Below, piece after piece: positions 7,869 to 14,999 of a stretch of 15,782 nt of DNA. The notes below the pieces were generated by a model. The model did no database searches. It had not been told where the DNA came from and saw nothing but the letters and a program-made list of their open reading frames with translations. The translations under genes were made by a program, and so were the position numbers. Position 1 is the stretch's first letter; each line of letters opens with the position of its first letter. This DNA comes from Thalassiosira profunda (Eukaryota; Bacillariophyta; Thalassiosirophyceae; Thalassiosirales; Thalassiosiraceae), in contig JALLAP010000231.1 of the NCBI GenBank assembly GCA_036939355.1, forward strand, positions 1 through 15,782, written 5' to 3'.

Positions 7869-8334
7869 GTCGGCGCCACACAGCCGGCGTCTTGCGGCCT
7901 CCATCGACGCTCTTCTCGCCATCCCCGGTTCGGGCGAGAGCCCCGCGACCGTTGTACGGCAAGCCGCCTCCGCGTCCCGAGGTTGTCAGCCCGCCGGCGA
8001 CCTAGCCTCCTCCTCCCAACCACCTGCGGTTGCATAGGCACCTAGCGGCGTCATTGGCGTTGTGAGAGGCAAAAAGTGAGGCGCGACGCGAGGGAAAGTT
8101 GCAAAAGTGAGCTTTAGGAGGCTCTTTACGTCCGGTATCCTAAAAAAACATACTGATTCCTAAATAGAAGTCTGACATAAAGAAGAGGGTGCACCTCCAG
8201 GCTCAGAAAAAATGGGGACAATTCTTGGATTCGGCAGCAGCGTGTGGTTGGACGTTCTTGGACCGGGCAAGATGCCGGTGAGGCGCATCGTTCACGAGGC
8301 ACAAGATAGATGGCACACTCGCGACGACAGCACC

Positions 8335-9432
8335 ATGAGAAGGGCGCGCAGATGCATCGGCGCCACCGCGTTGCAATACCAACCGCGGAGTCTGCTCCTC
8401 CTGCTCTTGCTGGCAGCCACCTGCCACCTCTCCGACGCCGGCGACGACGGCTCCCTCGTGAACGTCCTCATGGTGGGCAACTCCTACACCGCACCCGTCG
8501 CGCCCCTGGTCCGCGGCCTCCTGAACGAGGCCCTCGCTGGCACCAACCAAACCCTCCACCTCCTCCTTCCCTTGACCGCCGGCGGGGCCCGCCTCAGCGG
8601 ATGGGCGACGAATGCCAACCTCCGCGATGCCCTCCTCGACAATAGCACCGCCAATTATCAAGAGTGGGACTACGTGGTGCTGCAGGACCAGAGCCAGGTG
8701 CCGGGGTTTCAAATGCCGTCGAGCGCGGAGGCCGTGGTGGCCATCGACGAGATGATACAGCAAAATGGCGCGACGACCGTGCTGTACCAGACGTGGGGCC
8801 GGGAGAATGGCGATTCCATGAACCAGGGGCTCTATCCGGATTTCGAGACGATGAACCAGCGGCTGAGGGAGGGATACTTTTTGTACCGCGATGCCACAAG
8901 CACGCCCGAGAGACCGGTGCTCATTGCCCCTGTGGGTTCAGCGTTTGAGGCAGTGTACAATTCCGGATCCTTCGACCCAACAGGAGCCACAAGAAATCGC
9001 TTCCCACAGCTGTACGCAGGCGATGGCAGCCACGCGAGCACGATTGGATCGTACCTGGCCGCCCTCGTGATCGCGCAGACAATCACCGGCATGGATCCGC
9101 GGGAGTGGAGTTGGAGGCCCGATGGCATGGGCGACGCCGATGCAGCGGCCATGCGGGAGTTTGCGCGGCAGGCGACGGAGGAGTTCGCTGGTGAGCAGCA
9201 CACGCGGCGACCGACGGTGGTGCCGACCGCGTCGCCGAAGGCCTTGCCGAGTGCGTCGCCGACTGCAACCGCGGAGCCAACGCAAAGTCCGCAGGTGGCG
9301 GCCGAATCAGCAGGAGCGATTTCGGAATCTGCGGAGACACCACTGTCCGGAGTTAGACGAGGCAGAGTCAGCCCGCTCCATTCTCTGCTACCGGTGTATC
9401 TGGTCTCCTTGGCGTACAGATTAGCGTTCTAG
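8335..9432 (+). CDS. Secreted SGNH/GDSL-type hydrolase with PT linker
   Basis: A 365-residue protein. Chosen start: the ATG at 8335 (ACC-ATG context), because it places a Leu-rich signal segment (SLLLLLLLAATCHLSDAG) within the first 35 residues. In-frame ATGs at 8272 and 8212 would bury that segment behind up to 41 residues. Family marks: VLMVGNSYT with Ser50 as probable nucleophile, DYVVLQDQSQ near residues 113-121 (the VVLQ-E/D-QS motif of SGNH/DUF4886-like proteins), YQTWGRENGD, and GDGSHAS with Asp230 and His233 as the D-x-x-H pair. Thus all catalytic elements of an ester- or carbohydrate-ester-cleaving SGNH fold seem intact. After about residue 285 comes a Pro/Thr/Ser/Ala linker (PTVVPTASP, PSASPTATAEPTQSP) and a hydrophobic last 20 residues (LLPVYLVSLAY), which looks like a GPI-anchor signal or tail anchor. 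The substrate is unknown; cell-surface or wall polysaccharide esters are a reasonable guess. It meets gene B tail to tail, 86 bases apart. Confidence 0.85.
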   Translation: MRRARRCIGATALQYQPRSLLLLLLLAATCHLSDAGDDGSLVNVLMVGNSYTAPVAPLVRGLLNEALAGTNQTLHLLLPLTAGGARLSGWATNANLRDALLDNSTANYQEWDYVVLQDQSQVPGFQMPSSAEAVVAIDEMIQQNGATTVLYQTWGRENGDSMNQGLYPDFETMNQRLREGYFLYRDATSTPERPVLIAPVGSAFEAVYNSGSFDPTGATRNRFPQLYAGDGSHASTIGSYLAALVIAQTITGMDPREWSWRPDGMGDADAAAMREFARQATEEFAGEQHTRRPTVVPTASPKALPSASPTATAEPTQSPQVAAESAGAISESAETPLSGVRRGRVSPLHSLLPVYLVSLAYRLAF

Positions 9433-9518
9433 AACATGAACGAGGGAATATCTTGTACTACGAAGGTTTATGACAAATACAACTACTACAAACAACACCA
9501 CATGCCCCTCTCTTTCTG
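9433..9518. other. Tail-to-tail intergenic gap
   Basis: 86 bases between the stop codons of the hydrolase (+) and family gene B (-). The gap is AT-richer than its flanks, with a run of CAA/ACAA trinucleotides at about 9473-9502, and must hold both 3' ends. No clear AATAAA is visible on either strand. Confidence 0.4.
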
Positions 9519-10256
9519 CTAGATATTGATGCCAAACAGGTATCCCGACACGCTGGCGTCGTCGTCCGATCCCAGGATTTCCTCGCAGCACTCCTCGAGC
9601 GACCGGTCGAGCAGCTCGTCGATGGATGACGCGTCGCTCTCCCACGACGAGGCAACTCCATAACAACTGGGTGGGGCGATGACGTCGTCGAGAAAAGAGA
9701 GGTCCAGTGGCGGATCGGTATCTTCGACAACGGCCGAGGACTTCGCAGACCCAAAGAGGTCTTCGTCATATGAGGCAGAGGAGCAGGACGATTCGTCGCT
9801 CGATACTACGCGCGAGACAAGCGTCGGTTCGATGGAAGGCATCGGCGCGGCTGAGGCGACCTCGTCAACCTCGACCTTCACCTTCTTCGCCCCCGCCTCC
9901 TCGCCCTCCTGCCGCCGCTTCCGACACCGCGACCGCTTCTTGGCCAGCGCCTCCCCGTCCTTCGCCCGCATCTCCTCGCGGTACCGGATCTCGGCCTCGT
10001 GCCCCGCCTTGGGCGCATATCGCCCCGTCGCATCGCGAACGAATCTGGCGTCGAGGTCGGGAAACCATCGGTAGAACTTCCGCTTGACGGAATCGGCCTT
10101 CAGGGGCAGGGCGTTGGTGGACGGGCCCTTGCGGAGGCACTTGGTCGGGCCGTAGACTGCCATCAGCCGGCGCATCTCGGCGATGGCCACGCGGCGGTCG
10201 GCGCGCCTCGTGGGCGGGGGCGTCTTATTGTGGGTGTGTGTGGTGGCGGCGTTCAT
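9519..10256 (-). CDS. Basic/acidic two-part protein, family copy B
   Basis: A 245-residue protein starting at the ATG at 10256, with a short His/Asn/Thr/Pro lead. Residues about 18-113 match the basic core of copy A (5816-6613) almost position by position: RADRRV, EMRRLMAVYG, KCLRK, PLKADSVKRKFYRWFPDLDARF minus a few changes, then PK-GHEAEIRYREEMRAKDGEALA and KRSRCRK. The linker is unrelated in sequence but likewise rich in Ser and Asp (SSDESSCSSASYDED). The tail block SLEECCEEILGSD (219-231) and SVSGYLF are again shared. Copy B is shorter because it lacks the Pro/Ala insert after CLRK and part of the linker. Both copies lie on the same strand about 2.9 kb apart with the hydrolase between them, so dispersed local duplication is likely. 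Nuclear regulation is inferred from the charge pattern, not demonstrated. Confidence 0.85.
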   Translation of the reverse strand: MNAATTHTHNKTPPPTRRADRRVAIAEMRRLMAVYGPTKCLRKGPSTNALPLKADSVKRKFYRWFPDLDARFVRDATGRYAPKAGHEAEIRYREEMRAKDGEALAKKRSRCRKRRQEGEEAGAKKVKVEVDEVASAAPMPSIEPTLVSRVVSSDESSCSSASYDEDLFGSAKSSAVVEDTDPPLDLSFLDDVIAPPSCYGVASSWESDASSIDELLDRSLEECCEEILGSDDDASVSGYLFGINI

Positions 10257-10270
10257 TGTCGGGTTCGAAT

Positions 10271-10295
10271 GTGATGCGATGTGATGTGATGAGAT
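10271..10295 (+). repeat. Five-base tandem repeat (GTGAT-type)
   Basis: Five consecutive five-base units GTGAT, GCGAT, GTGAT, GTGAT and GAGAT lie 15 bases upstream of the ATG of gene B. On the coding strand this makes the leader rich in ATCAC/CACATC. The leader of gene A has related CACAT motifs. Confidence 0.7.
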
Positions 10296-10409
10296 GCCGA
10301 TGTGAAATTTATGCTAATTTATGAGAGGATGGGACGCCGCTGCCTCTCGGTTGCTGCATCGTGCTCGGACTCGTTCTTGCTGTTGGAGGCGTTGTTTTGA
10401 AGGCGCGAG

Positions 10410-10431
10410 CTACGTATGAGGTCCTACGTAG
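10410..10431. promoter_or_regulatory. Paired TACGTA palindromes
   Basis: CTACGTA at 10410-10416 and CTACGTAG at 10424-10431 place two ACGT-core palindromes about 160-175 bases upstream of gene B. ACGT cores are bound by bZIP proteins in many algae and plants. A similar element is found in the divergent promoter at 14769-14791. Confidence 0.35.
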
Positions 10432-10557
10432 AACTGCGAAGGTTTTGGACCCAGTTGTCTACTCCTAGCTTCAGTTTGCCACAGAGGAGCATCCTCTTCG
10501 TCTCTCAGCAGAAGAGATAGAGCTCAGTGAATTATTACTTTTACCGACGCTGCACCA

Positions 10558-13500
10558 TTATGGTAAATCCGCACACATCTCCATAAGATACTGCGGCACG
10601 TGTTCGTACAACGCCGAGCTGGGCAAGCCGCTCATGTCGCAAAATTGCTCCATCAAGACGATGACGTTCTTCAAATCGGCCGCTAGCCGAGACGCATCCT
10701 CGTTCTTGCCCTTCCGCCGCGCCGCGTAGGCCTCCACCGACACGCGAATGAACTGGCCCACGTAGGCCAGGAAGCTCTTGGCATACGACGGGTGGAACTG
10801 CCGGAGAAGCGTCGAGATGCCCGCAACGATGGGCCAGCCGTCGATGGGATAGCCCGTCTTCACTTTGGCGAGCGATCCAACCTTGGGATCAAACGCCAGC
10901 TTTGGTATGTAGGTGATGACGAAGAACAACATCAGTACCGGCAGCCCTTCCAGAGGATCCGTCTTCATGAAGATTGTTTCCACAGGGTCGCCGATCCCAA
11001 GCGCAATTGTCATGTCGCAGATATTCAACAAATTATCGGGGTCCTTCCCGTCAAGTGGCTGTTCCGAGCTTAGCAGTGACGAGTTGCACGTTGAAACTGT
11101 GTGTTGCAGCAATTTGGCGTCCACTCTCGCCCTCCGCTGCAGCTCGAAGCGGATCATCTTCCGTAGAAGCTGGGCCTGGCCCACCCGTCGAAAGCATGTC
11201 AGCATCGGAAGCATCAACATTTCCGTTTTCTTGGCACCGGAGGCATAAATGTTCACAGCGTTCCGAGGAGTCTTCCATTCAGGAAAGAGCTAGAACCGGA
11301 CAGGATGTTACAATTGGCGCGTTCGACAGAAAGCCAAACCGTCGAATTTGCCTTCTCACCTCATCCCTCAGCTGCTCGAGAAGCACAGCCTGCTTCGACA
11401 CGTTCGTCCTGAAAAACTTGACGAATCGATGCAGCTCGTGGAGTATCCGGTAGCACTATCGACAGCACATGTGTGGGAGTTGAGATGAATGCAATTACAA
11501 AAACGCCAACCAGCGTCAAGTTGGCGCAACTTACCAGCAATCGGTCGACGCCAGTCAGCCCGTACACTCCAATGGCCTGGCGGAGCAGGGACACCGCCTT
11601 CAAACCGCACACCTCTGTTCCATCCGACATGAACCACCCGCTTTTCTCCAAGGAATATGTTGTGTACGAGGCGTCGGTGATTTTGATCAGCATGGAAACT
11701 ACCCGTCCGGTGAAATTGATGCAGGACGGCTCATTTTCAGTTCTCGGAAAGCGAGGTATGGGGGCCACGTCCGACTGGTATTTCGAGTCTGAGTCCAGCA
11801 CTTTCTTGAGAAGATACTTGTTGATCTGAAAGGAGGCAACGCGATGTAACTGGTAAGGATAGATGCCAACAAATGGAAGCAGCTCAAGCAACGTACGTAC
11901 CTCTTGCTCGATATTGTAACAAAATATTCGCGACACTTCCTCGTGCCACATCTTCAATCCATCCAAACAGATGTAATCTTCGACACATTGGAGGGCGGCC
12001 TGAAAGCCTTCCATGCGCCCCGCGAGTGACGAAAGCGACCTCATCGCCGCGGCCTGATGTTTGCTCATGGATGCCACAGTCTCCGAGTCGGCAGAGAAAT
12101 CAAACTGGAGCAGATTGTTCAAGAGCCCGGACACATGCGAAACAAGCTCCTTACGCAGACCCTCGTCCAGCAGCTCCCTCGGATTGACTTGCGCTCCTCC
12201 AATAACAGTGTTGTCCATTTCGAGAATGCCTGGGGTGGAATTCAGTGTAAGGTGATATTTGACAGGTTGTTCGAATAGGCAAACGGCAATCCCTTCTCAC
12301 CATCTGAGAATACCGCAATTTCGTGCGCCATCATTGAGAGCTTGTACCGTTCGTTTGGCTGGGCATAGGCCACCAATTTATCCGCCTGCACCTTCGGTGG
12401 CAGTCGCTGCAACCCTCGCTCGATAATATCGCCCATCTGCACCATAATTGCGAACATCGACATCGGAACGATTTCCAACGCATTCCTCACGAAGGAGACC
12501 ATCTGCGATGAGTAATACCCGGTGATCCGCTCCACTTCGGGCGATTTGAGTTGCTTCAGCCGTTCCACCGGTCCATCCAACGAGCTCGACAGCTTGAAGA
12601 AGAATCCCTGTAGCAGCGATACGTTCGATGGATCCTTTGCAATGCGAGAGTGGATGATCCTGACGTACGATTTCATGCTCTCCACGCCATACGACATGTC
12701 CGATATCCACCGAATGTCGTCACAAATTCCTTCGTTGATGCCCACCGCCCTCGCCATTTGCAGCAGCATTCCCCGCGCTTCTTGGAGGACAGCCTTGACC
12801 TGCACGTCGCTGTCCACCAAATCATACTGCTCCACCTCCTCCAGCGCCTGCACGCACAGCTGAATCTTGCGACCCGTCACAGTGAAATGATCCCCACTTT
12901 CGTAGGCAAGATCACCGATCTCTTCGGCCATGCCTCCAAACCACTGGACCAGTCCATCGTGGCGCGACACCCGCGCCAGCGTCTGGTCTCCCTTGAAATA
13001 TTCCGCGAGGTCTTTCATCATGGTGCACGCCTGGGTGCGGCAGCTGATCCAGATGCTCTCCTTCTTCTCCAGCAGATCGCGGAAGGACTCTTTGAGCTGC
13101 AGCTCGAGCTGAGCGGTGAGCAGGATCAGAGACACCAAGTGCGTGTCGTTCACCGCAAAACTGCCCTCCAACTTGGGATCCGTCGCCGCGTTCTCGGCCG
13201 TGGCGCACACGATGGGATGATGCTGCGCATTCCCCGTCCGGCGGTGGAGGACCCGCCACCGTATCGCAATGTTGCACCGCCGCAGGCAGTTTAGGAGGTC
13301 GTGTCGGTTGTCCAGAACGAAGCTGTCGGTCAGGATTCCCATTGTCAAATAGGCCCGGAGCTCCGCCATGCACTGCCCGATCAACTTGGCGTTGTTGATG
13401 TGCAGCCGCTTCACGTTGTCGATTTGGAGGACGTTGTCGAGCGCCGCCTTGGCCGCGGGGAACCGCTGCCACTCCAAGCTCAAATCGGCGGTCATCCCGG

Positions 13501-14647
13501 CGTACAGATGAATGACCCAGTTGTCGTGAAAGTACTTGTCGACGATCTCGCGCATTTTGGCCGACTCCTCCCGCAATGCGATGGGGTCGAAGAACAGAAT
13601 CACGTACAGCATCGACGCCTGCCGCGACAATCGGGTCGATCTGTGGTCGATGTTCGGAAAGGCTGACGACTGCTGGTAAAGATCGTCCGATATCAGGCAT
13701 CCCACGACGTTGCGAATCAGATCCACCGGCAAGGGGAAGCGGCTGAACAGCTTTTCCTCATCCATCGGATACTTGTGCGAGCGGTTGGGCCCAGAGCAAG
13801 CCGCGGAAGTCGACTCTGGCGGCGAAATGCCGGTGGATTTGCACAGTTTGCAGATGGCGTCGATGCGGGAGGTGTCCCCCTCCCTCCCAAAAAGGCGAAA
13901 GTAGGCAATGATGAGCCGCTCCCGGACCGGCCCTGGCAGCAACCTCTCCATTGCAATCAACAGCACCCCGTACAGCCACACAGCCTCGCACAGCAGCGCC
14001 CTCCCCTCGTTGTCCAGCAGCACCGACTCCACGGTGTATTGAATGTAGAACCCCCGCGCCAGATCCTCGACGTACTGGTTCAGCTCCCGTTGGTAATTGT
14101 GTATCCTGGAGAAGAGCTCGTAGAAATCCCCGAGGGCCGCGCGGTGGTTGACGGCGAATTCTCGCTCGAGCTCCAAGATGTTTTCCGCATCTTTGTCCCC
14201 GGCCGAGGCACTGCTGAGGCCCGCCTCCCACTCCTCGGGGTTGTGCAAATACGCAAAGTCGAAGAGGAAGGGGGCGTACTTTTTCGACTCCTCCCAATCG
14301 CCGTTCTCATTGCCCCCCTCGTCCGATTTAGTCGGTGCCCCCTTCGAGGTAGAGGAAGGTGCACCCAAGAGGCTGCTCAGCAAAGAAACATCTCCCTTCT
14401 TGCCCTCCTTATTCTTGTCACCCCTGCCCTTCCCACTGCCATCATTTTCCAAACTGGCCGCCGCCCAGAACGCCGGGGGCACCCGCTCCGCCCCGACCTT
14501 GAGGTCGGCGAGCAGCGCGTGCCCGGAGCCCACGAGGGCGAGGAGGGTGCGGCCGCAGAGGTTCTCGGGGGCGAGGAACGCGGACGCGCGATCGTCACCA
14601 TCGCCGCGGCGCGGTCCCCCGCCGGAGGAGGCGGAGGCCTCCGCCAT
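10558..14647 (-). CDS. WASHC5: Strumpellin, WASH complex subunit 5 (five exons)
   Basis: Exons 14647-12301, 12229-11901, 11825-11535, 11455-11360 and 11289-10558 join in frame to 1264 residues (human protein about 1160). Strumpellin is a core subunit of the WASH complex, which activates Arp2/3 to build branched actin on endosomes for sorting and fission. The family is recognised along the whole length: FLAPENLCGRTLL near the start, FDFAYLHNPEEWE, LCEAVWLYGVLL, the highly conserved HRSTRLSRQASMLYVILFF and MREIVDKYFHDNWVIH, LLNCLRRCNIAIRW, LDGLKMWHEEVSRI, GLTGVDRLL, GQAQLLRK and a C-terminal FHPSYAKSFLAYVGQFI. The extra length is partly an insert of about 55 polar residues (about 66-121, Gly/Lys/Ser-rich) between the first helix and FDF. 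The start is the ATG at 14647, a few residues before the conserved block. It diverges from the secreted PT-protein gene. Other WASH subunits are not in this window. Confidence 0.96.
11290..11359 (-). other. WASHC5: Intron 4 of strumpellin gene
   Basis: 70 bases from GTGAGAAG (11359) to TTCTAG (ending 11290), phase 0, joining QLRDE to LFPEWK. A second in-frame AG 18 bases further (exon starting 11271) would drop six residues. The longer exon fits the spacing to human strumpellin better. Confidence 0.8.
11456..11534 (-). other. WASHC5: Intron 3 of strumpellin gene
   Basis: 79 bases from GTAAGTTG (11534) to CGATAG (ending 11456), phase 0. Splicing restores GVDRLL-CYRILHEL, matching the DRLLCF...KEL of the family. 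Confidence 0.9.
11826..11900 (-). other. WASHC5: Intron 2 of strumpellin gene
   Basis: 75 bases from GTACGTAC (11900) to CCTTTCAG (ending 11826), phase 0. Splicing joins YNIEQE to INKYLL, as expected from the family. The intron has no stop and is a multiple of three, so retention would add 25 residues without breaking the frame. Confidence 0.9.
12230..12300 (-). other. WASHC5: Intron 1 of strumpellin gene
   Basis: 71 bases from GTGAGAAG (12300) to CACCCCAG (ending 12230), phase 1. The split codon gives Gly in AVFSDG-ILEMDN, matching the family's TVFTEGILVM. Confidence 0.92.
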
Positions 14648-14999
14648 GGTCGGTCGAGGGCGCTGCTGGTGGTGGCCGCGTTGGTGTATGAGGCAGTCTG
14701 CGTCGCTCGCTGGGCAGCGTCGTCCTGTTTGCTTTGCTGATGAAAAAATCTTTTACTGTTATCTACTTTTACGTAAGTACCTACGTAGGTATTGCTTTCT
14801 CACCATCAGAAGACCTGCGACAAAACTTGATCCGGATTTGTCGGCGAAGCCTGCCCGCGCGCGCGGCGGGCAGTTCCTGCCTCCGCCTCGTCCTCCTCCT
14901 CGATGCATAAACGCGGCCTCCGCCGGCCTGGCCGCGCGCCCCAACAAGTTGCCTCCGCCGCACACGAATTCGATAGCATCCACCGCACGTCCAGCGAAG
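14648..14999. promoter_or_regulatory. Divergent promoter region
   Basis: 352 bases between the start codons of strumpellin (-) and the PT-repeat protein (+), so both promoters must lie here. The centre is AT-rich (about 14738-14775) amid GC-rich flanks. It contains TTACGTAA at 14769-14776 and the perfect 14-base palindrome TACCTACGTAGGTA at 14778-14791. Confidence 0.6.
14769..14791. promoter_or_regulatory. ACGT-core palindrome pair
   Basis: TTACGTAA (8-base perfect palindrome) is followed after one base by TACCTACGTAGGTA (14-base perfect palindrome). Two symmetric sites centred about 13 bases apart suggest binding of dimeric regulators, possibly bZIP-type, acting on one or both flanking genes. 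Confidence 0.45.

Larger units (their letters stand above)
7510..8037 (+). other. Possible coding frame interrupted by one TGA
   Basis: One frame is open from 7408 to 7806, hits TGA at 7807-7809, then stays open to a TAG at 8035-8037. The second half reads like protein (an acidic Ser-rich start SSLDEDDSSDEASAP, then LAASIDALLAIPG), while the first half is less convincing. If real, a small intron could remove the TGA; an in-frame pair would be CAG-GTGGTC at 7750 with GACGAG ending at 7866. It could equally be a relic or chance in GC-rich DNA. No family is recognised. Confidence 0.15.
6614..8211. other. Long stretch without a supportable gene
   Basis: About 1.6 kb between family gene A and the hydrolase gene. 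The part next to 6613 is probably the promoter and leader of gene A. It contains CACAT/ATGTG motifs (for example CACATCATGTG at 6671-6681) and GTCATATGATGTG at 6715-6727. The rest has several short open frames on both strands. None has a recognisable domain, a partner exon or a consistent start, and GC-rich DNA gives such frames by chance. A TATAAA at 7741-7746, a nested hairpin at 7823-7868 and a frame interrupted by one TGA (7510-8037) are the only structured items. No tRNA, rRNA or transposon was seen. Confidence 0.5.
10257..10557. promoter_or_regulatory. Promoter/leader of gene B and 3' side of strumpellin gene
   Basis: No gene is seen. Reading on the minus strand away from the ATG at 10256, the leader holds a five-unit GTGAT-type repeat. 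Next comes an AT-rich pair of AATTTATG copies at 10306-10313 and 10316-10323 (CATAAATT on the minus strand), the best TATA-like candidate, 50-67 bases before the ATG. Further out, two TACGTA palindromes lie at 10411-10416 and 10425-10430. The part near 10480-10557 should contain the 3' end of the strumpellin transcript. Confidence 0.45.

Noticed and set aside
12650..14740. Plus-strand frames 12650-13294 and 13775-14740 within the strumpellin gene
   Set aside because: They are mirrors of a securely identified gene on the other strand.
14148..14999. Upstream part of the open frame leading into the PT-repeat gene
   Set aside because: It overlaps the first exon of strumpellin and the promoter; the signal peptide directly after the ATG at 15000 marks the real start.
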